From Pseudomonadota bacterium (GTDB lineage Bacteria > Pseudomonadota > Gammaproteobacteria > Burkholderiales > Burkholderiaceae_C), in contig JAEWVY010000309.1 in the NCBI GenBank assembly GCA_023396625.1, positions 1 to 23,526 on the forward strand: a stretch of 23,526 bases of DNA, given 5' to 3'. Made by a program: the position numbers and the translations under genes. The notes under the pieces are model-generated. The model did no database searches. It had not been told where the DNA came from and was given only the letters and a program-made list of their open reading frames with translations. Shown here piece by piece: positions 6,732 through 14,084 of this stretch; the stretch's first letter is position 1, and every line of letters begins with the position of its first letter.

Positions 6732-7481
6732 TCACGGCAGGGCCAGCGCGTCCCGGACCGCGCTCAATTGACGGCGTGAGACCGCCAGCCGCTCGCCGAC
6801 ACCGCTCAGCAGCACGGCCCAGCCCTCGCCCTCCTCGGCGTCGTCCTGGCGCTCCAGGGCGCGCATGGCCCGCCGCGCCACCAGCGCGTTGCGGTGGATG
6901 CGCAAAAAGCGCTCCGGGTGGGCGGCCTCGATCTCGCTGAGCGAGCCATCCAGGATGTACTCGCGGGCAGCCGTCCGCACGGTGACGTACTTGAGTTCGG
7001 CCTTGAAATACAGCACCTCGTCCAGCGGCACCCGTTCGGCCCGGCCACGATCCTGAATCAGCAGAGCGGGCACATCGGCCGGGGGCGATGCCGGCCGCCG
7101 CCTCCGGACCTTGCGCAGGGCCGCGGCGAGCCGCTCGAGCCGCACCGGCTTGGTCAGGTAGTCGACGGCCTCCACGTCGAACGCCTGCAAGGCGTGCTCC
7201 GCATGCGCGGTGACGAACACCACCGCCGGCGGGTCGGGCAATTCACGCAGGGCGGCGGCCAGCGCCAACCCATCGCCTCCGGGCATGTGGATATCCACCA
7301 GCGCCACGTCGAACCGCTCGCGGCGCGACAGCGCCAGGGCCCGCGCTGCATCGGGCGCCTCGCCCGCCACCCGTGCGACGGGCTCTTCACAATTGCCGAT
7401 CAAGGTGCGCAGACGCGCACGGGCCAGCGCCTCGTCGTCGACGACAAGGATCCGCAGCGCCTCCCCCACACCGGCGCTCAT
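6732..7481 (-). CDS. LytTR family response regulator (AlgR-like)
   Basis: The 249-residue protein has a receiver domain (residues 10-125) with acidic residues D15/D16, phospho-acceptor D63 (LVDIHMPG), T91 and K111 (YLTKP). Residues 142-245 form a LytTR DNA-binding domain (YFKAELKYVTVRT, FLRIHRNALV). The layout is that of AlgR, which binds direct repeats upstream of its targets. Its ATG overlaps the stop of the kinase gene by four bases, so the two are translated together and form a two-component pair. Regulon unknown. Members of this pair in other proteobacteria control surface or exopolysaccharide functions; that is not evidence for this species. Confidence 0.9.
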   Translation of the reverse strand: MSAGVGEALRILVVDDEALARARLRTLIGNCEEPVARVAGEAPDAARALALSRRERFDVALVDIHMPGGDGLALAAALRELPDPPAVVFVTAHAEHALQAFDVEAVDYLTKPVRLERLAAALRKVRRRRPASPPADVPALLIQDRGRAERVPLDEVLYFKAELKYVTVRTAAREYILDGSLSEIEAAHPERFLRIHRNALVARRAMRALERQDDAEEGEGWAVLLSGVGERLAVSRRQLSAVRDALALP

Positions 7482-8524
7482 GCGGGGACCTCGATGCGGG
7501 CCAGATACAGCCCGCCCCGGAACACGCTGCGAAAGCTCCCGTTCAGGTCGTGCAACAGCGCCAGCCGTTCGCGCACATTGCCCAGCGCCATGCCGTGGCC
7601 CGCACCCCCTTGCCCACCAGGCACCGTGTTGGACACCTTCACCACCACCCGGTTGCCGCGACGCTGGGTCTCGATTCGCAAGTCCGCGCCACTGGCACTG
7701 GGCTCGACACCATGCTTGACGGCGTTCTCCACCAGCGGCTGCAGCAGCAGCGGCGGCAGCAGGGCCTGGCCCGCACGGTCATCCAGGGCCCATTGCACGC
7801 GCAGACGCTCGCCGAAGCGCACCTGCTCGATCTCCAGATAGCGTCTGGCCAGCTCGATTTCGCGTGCCAGCGTCACCGCCTCACCCCGATCCGCCAGGGC
7901 GTGGCGGAACAATTCCGCCAGGTCCTCGAGCATCGTCTCGGCGCGCGCAGGCTCCTCGCGCACCAGGGCGATGGCGGTGTTGAGGGTATTGAACAAAAAA
8001 TGCGGCCGGATGCGGGTCTGCAGTTCCGTCAAGCGCGCCGCGGTATCGGCCGGTGCCCGCGCCCGGGCTCGCCAGACCAGCGCCGCGACCATCTGGACGG
8101 CCAGCAGCGCCCCGGCCAACGCGCTCGCCAGCCAGGGAGCCGGGTCGGCAAAGCCCGCCAGGGCCAGCAGGCCACAGCCGTACACCCCGGCCAGCGCACC
8201 CAAGGCAGCGCCCACCGCATACTGCGCTGACAAGGACAGGCGCGCCAGCGGACGCTTGAGGCTGCAGGTGACGATCAGCCAGACCAGCGTGGCCGGCAAG
8301 ACGCCGCCCGTCACCACCGACATGCGCCCGAGCCAGTGCCAGAAATCGGCCGCGCCGAACGCGGTGGCCACGCCCGTGATCGCTTCGACGAACACCACCG
8401 CACGCAGGATCACCCCCACATGGCAGGCATCGAACACCCGCACGCGCTCCCCCGGCGCCACCGGCGCGACATCCGGACGCGGATGCGACTCCTGGAAGGT
8501 CGATAAAATTTGGGATTCGTTCAT
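7478..8524 (-). CDS. Sensor histidine kinase (AlgZ/LytS type)
   Basis: From the ATG at 8524 the protein has 348 residues. Four hydrophobic segments lie between about 34 and 155, with no large periplasmic sensor domain. The His_kinase domain follows with H175 (RIRPHFLFNTLNTAI), the N box ENAVKHGV (266-273) and the glycine box GHGMALGNVRERL (309-321). This is the short unorthodox kinase type paired with LytTR regulators, and the partner lies directly downstream with a four-base overlap. The frame extends to 8623, but that would run into argH, and the leader there is not protein-like. The MNESQIL start leaves 92 bp for divergent promoters with argH. The signal sensed is unknown. Confidence 0.88.
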   Translation of the reverse strand: MNESQILSTFQESHPRPDVAPVAPGERVRVFDACHVGVILRAVVFVEAITGVATAFGAADFWHWLGRMSVVTGGVLPATLVWLIVTCSLKRPLARLSLSAQYAVGAALGALAGVYGCGLLALAGFADPAPWLASALAGALLAVQMVAALVWRARARAPADTAARLTELQTRIRPHFLFNTLNTAIALVREEPARAETMLEDLAELFRHALADRGEAVTLAREIELARRYLEIEQVRFGERLRVQWALDDRAGQALLPPLLLQPLVENAVKHGVEPSASGADLRIETQRRGNRVVVKVSNTVPGGQGGAGHGMALGNVRERLALLHDLNGSFRSVFRGGLYLARIEVPA

Positions 8525-8616
8525 CCGGTATGACAGGGCCAAGGTCCCCATTATTGGTGAACTTCCCCTCCCGAACCAAGCCACCGGCGCGCAAACGCCG
8601 GCGCATGTCCTGCCAT

Positions 8617-10068
8617 ATGTCACACAACCAACTCGCCAAGAAATCCCAAGCCTGGTCGGCCCTGTTTTCCGAACCGATGAGCGAGTTGGTCAAGCGCTAC
8701 ACGGCCAGTGTGTCCTTCGACCAGCGCCTGTGGCATGCGGACATCACCGGCTCGCTGGCGCATGCCGAGATGCTGGCCGCGCAAGGCATCATCAGCGCCG
8801 CCGACCATGCCGCCATCCGCGAAGGCATGGCCCGGATTCGGACCGAAATCGAATCCGGCACCTTCGAATGGCAGCTCGACCTCGAGGACGTGCATCTGAA
8901 CATCGAAGCCCGCCTGACCCAGCTCATCGGCGACGCCGGCAAGCGGCTGCACACGGGCCGCAGCCGCAACGACCAGGTCGCCACCGACGTGCGGCTGTGG
9001 CTGCGCGGCGAGATCGACCTGATCGACGGCCTGCTGACCGACCTGCAGAAGTCCCTGGTGGACGTCGCCGAGCAGAACGTCGAGACCATCCTGCCCGGCT
9101 TCACCCACCTGCAGGTCGCGCAACCCGTGAGTTTTGGCCACCACCTGCTGGCTTACGTGGAAATGTTCGCGCGCGATGCCGAACGCCTGGCCGACGTGCG
9201 CCGGCGCACCAACCACCTGCCCCTGGGCAGCGCCGCCCTGGCCGGCACCACCTACCCGCTGGACCGCGAACGGGTGGCGCGGACGCTGGGCATGGTGGAC
9301 ACCCAGGGCCACCCGCAAGTCTGCCAGAACAGCCTGGACGGCGTGAGCGACCGCGATTTCGCGATTGAATTTTCCGCCGCCGCGTCTCTTTGCATGGTCC
9401 ACATCAGCCGTTTCAGCGAGGAACTGGTCCTGTGGATGAGCCAGAACTTCGGCTTCATCAGGATTGCCGACCGCTTCACCACCGGCAGTTCCATCATGCC
9501 GCAGAAGAAAAACCCCGACGTGCCCGAACTCGCGCGCGGCAAGACCGGCCGCGTGGTCGGCCACCTGATGGGCCTGCTCACCCTGATGAAAGGTCAGCCC
9601 CTGGCCTACAACAAGGACAACCAGGAAGACAAGGAACCACTGTTCGACACGGTGGACACCTTGAAGGACACACTGCGCATCTTCGTCGAGATGGTCGGCG
9701 GTCAGCCCAATCCGGCCACGGGCGAGAAGGAAGGCGGCATCACCGTCAACGCCGCCGCGATGGAGCAGGCCGCGCTCAAGGGCTACGCCACAGCGACCGA
9801 CCTGGCCGACTACCTGGTGAAGAAAGGCCTGCCTTTCCGCGACGCCCACGAAACCGTGGCCCATGCGGTGAAAGCCGCCGTCACCCATGCCTGCGACCTG
9901 TCCGAACTGCCGCTCGCCGTCTTGCGGCAATTCAACACCTCGATCGAAAAAGATGTCTACGACGTGCTGAGCCTGCGCGGCTCGCTGAATGCGCGCCACA
10001 CGCTGGGCGGTACCGCGCCGGCCCAGGTGCGTGCGCAGATCGCACGCCACCGGGCACGGCTGGGGTGA
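8617..10068 (+). CDS. argH: Argininosuccinate lyase
   Basis: The 483-residue protein catalyses the last step of arginine synthesis, splitting argininosuccinate into arginine and fumarate in the cytoplasm. The superfamily signature GSSIMPQKKNPDVPE is intact and carries the catalytic serine loop; HTGRSRNDQVATDVRLW and TGFTHLQ-like GFTHLQVAQPVSFGHH are the other conserved blocks. The start at 8617 (MSHNQLAKKSQAW) fits the family; an ATG four codons earlier (8605) is possible, and the open frame back to 8530 is leader-like and basic. It is not in an operon with other arg genes and is divergent from the sensor kinase. The segment around MVDTQGHPQVCQNSLD may carry a few extra residues relative to some relatives. 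Confidence 0.96.
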   Translation: MSHNQLAKKSQAWSALFSEPMSELVKRYTASVSFDQRLWHADITGSLAHAEMLAAQGIISAADHAAIREGMARIRTEIESGTFEWQLDLEDVHLNIEARLTQLIGDAGKRLHTGRSRNDQVATDVRLWLRGEIDLIDGLLTDLQKSLVDVAEQNVETILPGFTHLQVAQPVSFGHHLLAYVEMFARDAERLADVRRRTNHLPLGSAALAGTTYPLDRERVARTLGMVDTQGHPQVCQNSLDGVSDRDFAIEFSAAASLCMVHISRFSEELVLWMSQNFGFIRIADRFTTGSSIMPQKKNPDVPELARGKTGRVVGHLMGLLTLMKGQPLAYNKDNQEDKEPLFDTVDTLKDTLRIFVEMVGGQPNPATGEKEGGITVNAAAMEQAALKGYATATDLADYLVKKGLPFRDAHETVAHAVKAAVTHACDLSELPLAVLRQFNTSIEKDVYDVLSLRGSLNARHTLGGTAPAQVRAQIARHRARLG

Positions 10069-10098
10069 CGCCGGGCCGGGCGGCAGCTGGCGCCGGCC

Positions 10099-10692
10099 TC
10101 ACGCTCCGAAAGTCAGGGCCCCGGACGGCAGCGCCCGCCCCAGCGCCTGGGTCAGCACGGTGAAGTGCAGCGTTTCATCGGCCGCCAGGCGCCCCGCCAC
10201 CCGCGCCAGATCGCGACTGCCAAAAGCCGGGATCACCCCCAAATAGGCATTGGTGGCGCCCAGTTCAAGCCGCGCGGCCAGCGCCAGCACATCGGCCTGG
10301 CTCTTGAGCGTGTCGGCCTTGAGCGCCCTGGCGTACTCGTCCAGTCTCAGTTCGGCCATGGGGGTGCCCCCCAGCTTCTGGATGGTGGCAACCAGCGCGT
10401 CGCGGTGCGCCTTGTGATGCCCCTGGAACTGCACGGCCAGGTCCAGGACTGGCTTCTGCAATAACCCGCTGCCCGCGCCGAGCTGGTAGGCGTTGATCGC
10501 CTCGTGTTCCAGGCCAAGCGCCACGTTGAGGATACCCACGTCCTTCGAGGGGTCGCCACCCATGCCCTGGGCAAGGGCTGGGCTTCCGGCCAACAGGGCC
10601 ACGGTCGTGGCGGACAAGGTGCCGGCATGGCCCATGAAGGCACGGCGGGAAGACGTGGAAACGACGGAAGTATTGGCATTGATTCGGCTCAT
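10099..10692 (-). CDS. Tat-exported ferritin-like domain protein
   Basis: From the ATG at 10692 the protein has 197 residues. It opens with a twin-arginine signal (SSRRAFMGHAG, R16-R17, hydrophobic core to about 42, ending ALAQG). A four-helix ferritin-like domain follows with likely metal ligands E62/E64 (LGLEHEAINAY), H92/H93/H96 (FQGHHKAHRD), E143 (RLELGATNAY) and E173/H176 (ADETLHF). Folding in the cytoplasm before Tat export fits a preloaded metal centre. Start supported by AGGA before the ATG. It is divergent from an ECF sigma gene and shares the promoter pattern described at 10768-10800, so it is probably a target of that sigma factor. Oxidative or metal stress is a reasonable guess, not shown. 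Confidence 0.85.
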   Translation of the reverse strand: MSRINANTSVVSTSSRRAFMGHAGTLSATTVALLAGSPALAQGMGGDPSKDVGILNVALGLEHEAINAYQLGAGSGLLQKPVLDLAVQFQGHHKAHRDALVATIQKLGGTPMAELRLDEYARALKADTLKSQADVLALAARLELGATNAYLGVIPAFGSRDLARVAGRLAADETLHFTVLTQALGRALPSGALTFGA

Positions 10693-10767
10693 GATGATTT
10701 CCTGGAGTTGAACGGTGGAAGAACAAACGCCGGAGGTCCGGGATCGGCCTGGCCCCTGCCGACAAGG

Positions 10768-10800
10768 GGAATACGCCATCCGGCGGTTTCCGGATTCACC
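10768..10800 (-). promoter_or_regulatory. Candidate ECF sigma promoter for the ferritin-like gene
   Basis: On the minus strand GGTGAATCC (10800-10792) is followed after 16 bp by CGTATTCC (10775-10768). The gene start lies 75 bp downstream. The same two boxes with the same 16-bp spacing occur on the other strand facing the sigma gene, which is the main support. Confidence 0.6.
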
Positions 10801-10830
10801 CCCCCGCCATCTCCCCTGGGCCACCGCCAC

Positions 10831-10862
10831 GGTGAATCCAGAGGCCACGCCGCGCCGTATCC
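10831..10862 (+). promoter_or_regulatory. Candidate autoregulated ECF sigma promoter
   Basis: GGTGAATCC (10831-10839) is followed after 16 bp by CGTATCC (10856-10862), 60 bp before the sigma-factor ATG. It is back-to-back with the matching element on the minus strand; the two upstream boxes are 30 bp apart. Autoregulation is common for ECF sigma factors. Confidence 0.6.
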
Positions 10863-10922
10863 TTTCGTGCGCGCTCCATTTCACTGCCCCACGTACCGCG
10901 AAGGTTCAACGACAATGCCGCA

Positions 10923-11498
10923 ATGACGACACCTGTCACCGATGAGGAACTGATTCGGCTGCTCGACCGGGTGGCGGCAAACGATGCCGCCGCGTTGAAG
11001 CGGCTGTACGAGCACAGCTCGTCCCGGCTCTACGGCCTGGCCCTGCGCGTGGTCCGCCGGCACGATTGGGCGGAGGATGTGCTGCAGGAAAGTTTCCTGA
11101 CGCTGTGGCGGACGGCGGGTGACTACCGTGCCTCCCTGAGCCCTCCCATGGCCTGGATGGGTTTGATCGTGCGCAGCCGTGCACTCGACCTGCTGCGCCG
11201 CCGCGCGACGGAGCGTTCCAACCAGATCCAGGACCTGGACGACTCGCTGGCCGCCACCCTGGCCAGCGACGACCCCTCCCCCATGGACACTGTCCAGGCA
11301 AGCGAGCAGGCCTGGGCGCTGCACCAGTGCCTGCGCCAGCTCGACCCGCGCCAGCGCGAGGTCCTTGGCCTGGCCTACCTGCGCGACCTGAGCCACGGCG
11401 AACTGGCCGAACAACTCCGGCTGCCGCTGGGCACGGTGAAAACCTGGATCCGGCGCGGACTCGACAAGCTGCGCCTGTGCATGGCACGCTTTGCCTGA
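10923..11498 (+). CDS. ECF-type RNA polymerase sigma factor (SigK-like)
   Basis: The 191-residue protein has sigma region 2 at about 25-95 (LYGLALRVVRRHDWAEDVLQ, ESFLTLWRT, RALDLLRRR) and region 4 at about 130-185 with the helix-turn-helix SHGELAEQLRLPLGTVKTW and IRRGLDKLR. Regions 1.1 and 3 are absent, as expected for extracytoplasmic-function sigma factors. The next gene, nine bases downstream, is an RskA-type membrane anti-sigma factor, so activity should be held at the membrane until a signal frees it. The ATG overlaps the stop of a three-codon ORF starting at 10915 (ATG CCG CAA TGA); AAGG at 10901-10904 is better placed for that minicistron than for the sigma start. Confidence 0.92.
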   Translation: MTTPVTDEELIRLLDRVAANDAAALKRLYEHSSSRLYGLALRVVRRHDWAEDVLQESFLTLWRTAGDYRASLSPPMAWMGLIVRSRALDLLRRRATERSNQIQDLDDSLAATLASDDPSPMDTVQASEQAWALHQCLRQLDPRQREVLGLAYLRDLSHGELAEQLRLPLGTVKTWIRRGLDKLRLCMARFA

Positions 11499-11507
11499 AG
11501 AAACGCC

Positions 11508-12287
11508 ATGAACCTAACCCGTCACCCCGAACTGCTGGACCGTCTCGCCGCCGCCCACGCCCTGGGCACGCTGCGTGGCGGCGCCCGTCGCCGCTTCGAG
11601 ACCCTGGCGCGTGAGCAGGCCCCCGTGCGCGCGGCGGCATTGATCTGGCAGAGCCGCCTGGCCAGCCTCAACGAACTGCAACCCGAGATCGCGCCCGCCG
11701 ACACGGTGTGGACACGCATCGATCACCTGGTCCGGAGCGACACGCGCCGTCCAGCGACAGCCGCCCCCCGCAAAGGCACGGCCCAGCCGAAAGGCGGCTG
11801 GCTGGACCATGTGTGGCTGTGGCGCGGAGCCTGCGCTGCGGGCGTGCTGGCCACGGCGACCGCGCTCGTCACGGGGGTCAATCTGCGCAACGCGCTGAAC
11901 CAGGAGATCCGCGCGTTGCAGGCCCGGCTCGACGCCGCGCCACGGATCGGCTACGTGGCCGTCCTGACCGATGCGCAAACCACCGCCTCCATGCTGGTGA
12001 CCTTCGACACCAGGCACCAGCGTCTCGACCTGCAACGTGTCAGCGACTATCGGGAAACCGTGGACCAGTCACTGCAGTTGTGGGCGCTTCCGCCTTCGGG
12101 CCGTCCAAAATCGCTGGGGGTGTTGGGCGAGGGGCCCATCCTGCAGCTCACGGCAAGCGAAGGCGACGTGAGCGATGCCTTGGCGTTGGCCATCAGCCTG
12201 GAACCCAAGGGGGGGGTGTCCGGTGAACGCGGGCCCACCGGGCCGGTCCTCTTCAAAGGCACCCTGATCCGCCACCACGCCACGTGA
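11508..12287 (+). CDS. RskA-like membrane anti-sigma factor
   Basis: The 259-residue protein has a cytoplasmic N-terminal part (1-100, beginning LTRHPELLDRLAAAHALGTL) that would hold the sigma factor. One transmembrane helix follows (about 103-124), then a periplasmic RskA domain (about 145-259) with QSLQLWALPPSGRPKSLGVL and the closing PTGPVLFKGTLI. The HxxxCxxC zinc motif of ZAS-type anti-sigma factors is absent, as usual for this class. Proteolysis of such proteins releases the sigma factor in other systems. It sits directly after the sigma gene and is surely co-transcribed. The trigger is unknown. Confidence 0.88.
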   Translation: MNLTRHPELLDRLAAAHALGTLRGGARRRFETLAREQAPVRAAALIWQSRLASLNELQPEIAPADTVWTRIDHLVRSDTRRPATAAPRKGTAQPKGGWLDHVWLWRGACAAGVLATATALVTGVNLRNALNQEIRALQARLDAAPRIGYVAVLTDAQTTASMLVTFDTRHQRLDLQRVSDYRETVDQSLQLWALPPSGRPKSLGVLGEGPILQLTASEGDVSDALALAISLEPKGGVSGERGPTGPVLFKGTLIRHHAT

Positions 12288-12339
12288 ACCCGCAACACAC
12301 TGCGCCAACGATGCAAGCCTTGCCTGCCGGACAACACGC

Positions 12340-12834
12340 ATGAGACTGCCCCTTCCCCCGCGATCCGTGGTGCCTCTGGTGGCCAGCCTCGTACTGGCGG
12401 CCTGCGGCACGGTCCCCGTCGTTCAGCCGCCGCCCTCCGGCCCCGTCTTCTCCCGGTTGACGGAGGTGCAAAGCCAGCACGTCACGATCCAGGCGCTGGG
12501 GCTGGTGGGCACGCCTTATCGGTATGGTGGCAACACACCGGATTCGGGCTTCGACTGCAGCGGGCTCATTGGCTGGGTCTACCGGACCCAGGCTGGACTG
12601 ACCCCGCCACGGACCGTGGCGCAACTGCAGTCGTGGGGACAGCCCGTGCCTGGCGACCAGTTGCGCGCGGGAGACCTGGTGCTGTTCGGCCAGGGTGCCA
12701 CCCCCACGCATGCCGGCATCTACGTGGACGAAGGCCGTTTCGTGCACGCCCCGTCCACGGGAGGGCAGGTACGCATGGATCGCCTGACCGCACGCTACTG
12801 GGCACGGCAACAAGTGTCTTTCCGCCGGCCCTGA
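12340..12834 (+). CDS. NlpC/P60 (C40) peptidase lipoprotein
   Basis: The 164-residue protein has a lipoprotein signal ending LAAC (C22 would be lipidated), a short proline-rich linker, and an NlpC/P60 domain (about 45-150). The expected catalytic residues are visible: C73 in FDCSGL, H124 in THAGIYV and H136 in FVHAPSTGG. Family members cleave D-glutamyl-meso-diaminopimelate bonds in peptidoglycan stems and resemble E. coli Spr/MepS. It lies 52 bp after the anti-sigma gene on the same strand, so it may be read through from the sigma operon, but a separate promoter is possible. Confidence 0.88.
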   Translation: MRLPLPPRSVVPLVASLVLAACGTVPVVQPPPSGPVFSRLTEVQSQHVTIQALGLVGTPYRYGGNTPDSGFDCSGLIGWVYRTQAGLTPPRTVAQLQSWGQPVPGDQLRAGDLVLFGQGATPTHAGIYVDEGRFVHAPSTGGQVRMDRLTARYWARQQVSFRRP

Positions 12835-12910
12835 GCCGCCCTTCATGGAGAACCTCAGGCCAGGCAGGTCGCACCATGCACGGTTGACAATTCCCGATAA
12901 ATATTCTCGA

Positions 12911-12944
12911 TTTCCAGCGTCAAATGGTCATAGTTTGCTATCAA
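12911..12944 (+). repeat. Dispersed 34-bp intergenic repeat, copy C
   Basis: This segment begins TTTCCAGCGTCAAATGGTCA and ends GCTATCAA, with about 30 of 34 positions matching the copy at 6667-6700. It sits in the AT-richer 226-bp gap between the NlpC/P60 gene and the iron-binding protein gene. A TTGACA at 12884-12889 lies just upstream but has no good -10 box at the right distance. Confidence 0.7.
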
Positions 12945-13060
12945 ATTTACTTTACTATTTTGATGTCAGCGCACGGGTGAATGGCTTTTGAAATTTTGGT
13001 ATTGATAACTCTTCGCATTTGCATTACCATCCATCCACTCCCTCCAACATGTTCCGCACC

Positions 13061-14074
13061 ATGAAACCCTCCCTGGTCCGTCTCGTCGCCGTGTTCGCCT
13101 TGGCCGCCTCGTCCCTGCCCGCCGTCGCGGAAGAGGTGGTCGTGTATTCCGCCCGCAACGAACAGCTCATCAAACCGCTGTTCGACGCCTACACCCGGGA
13201 AACCGGCGTCACGGTGAAATTCGTCACCGACGCGGAGGGGCCATTGATGGCCCGGCTCAAGGCCGAAGACAGGAACACGCCCGCCGACGTGCTGTTGACG
13301 GTGGACGCGGGCAACCTGTGGCAAGCGTCCGCCGAAGGCCTGCTGCGGCCCATCCGTTCGGCCGCGCTGGAAGCCAGCGTGCCGGCCCACCTGCGCGATC
13401 CCGACCACGAATGGTTCGGGCTCTCGGTCCGGGCGCGCACCCTGGTCTACAACACGAACCGGCTGAAACCGACCGATCTGTCCACCTACGAAGACCTGGC
13501 CGATCCGAAATGGCATGGCCGCCTGTGCCTGCGTACATCCAAGAAGGTCTACAACCAGAGCCTGGTGGCCATGATGATTGCCGGCTACGGCGAAGCCCGG
13601 GCCGGAAACATCGTCACCGGTTGGGTCAGAAACCTGGCGACTTCCCCGTTCCCGGACGATACCAAGGCCATGGAGGCCGTCGCCGCAGGCCAATGCGACG
13701 TGACCATCGTGAACACCTACTATTTCGGCCGGCTGATGGCAAAGCAGCCCAAGCTGCCGCTGGCCATCTTCTGGCCCAATCAGCATCAAACCGACAAGAC
13801 TGCCGGCGTCCACGTCAACATTTCCGGCGCCGGCGTCACCCGACACGCCAAAAACCCCGCCGGCGCACAGAGGCTGATCGAATGGCTGGCTTCCGAAAAG
13901 GCACAGAACCAGTTCGCCGACGTGAACATGGAGTATCCCGTTCACCCCAAGGTGGCCCCCGACCGGGCCGTGGCAGCCTGGGGAAGTTTCAAACAGAGCC
14001 TCGTCAATGTCAGGGATGCGGGCAAACTGCAGGCCCAGGCCGTCAAGCTGATGGATCGATCCGGCTACAAGTGA
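13061..14074 (+). CDS. fbpA: Ferric-iron ABC transporter periplasmic binding protein
   Basis: From the ATG at 13061 this is 337 residues: a signal peptide (about 1-22, ending AVA before EE), then EVVVYSARNEQLIKPLFDAY, the start typical of FbpA/FutA/AfuA proteins. The dityrosine pair that binds Fe3+ is present at Y220-Y221 (NTYYFGRL), with YNTNRL and HVNISGAGVTRHAKNP elsewhere. The protein captures ferric iron in the periplasm and delivers it to the permease encoded 10 bp downstream. ATG 13049 gives four more residues and is an alternative; neither has a clear Shine-Dalgarno site. Regulation by Fur would be expected, but the upstream region shows at most a very weak Fur-box match. Confidence 0.9.
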   Translation: MKPSLVRLVAVFALAASSLPAVAEEVVVYSARNEQLIKPLFDAYTRETGVTVKFVTDAEGPLMARLKAEDRNTPADVLLTVDAGNLWQASAEGLLRPIRSAALEASVPAHLRDPDHEWFGLSVRARTLVYNTNRLKPTDLSTYEDLADPKWHGRLCLRTSKKVYNQSLVAMMIAGYGEARAGNIVTGWVRNLATSPFPDDTKAMEAVAAGQCDVTIVNTYYFGRLMAKQPKLPLAIFWPNQHQTDKTAGVHVNISGAGVTRHAKNPAGAQRLIEWLASEKAQNQFADVNMEYPVHPKVAPDRAVAAWGSFKQSLVNVRDAGKLQAQAVKLMDRSGYK

Positions 14075-14084
14075 CAATGCCCTC

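Noticed and set aside
8620..10050. 476-codon minus-strand frame opposite argH
   Set aside because: It lies entirely antisense to a well-conserved enzyme and shows shadow-frame composition.
12884..12912. TTGACA as a sigma-70 -35 box
   Set aside because: No TATAAT-like box at 16-18 bp spacing follows it.
12990..13030. Possible Fur box upstream of the iron-binding protein gene
   Set aside because: The best placement (around GATAACTCTTCGCATTTGC) matches only about 11 of 19 consensus positions, too weak to claim.
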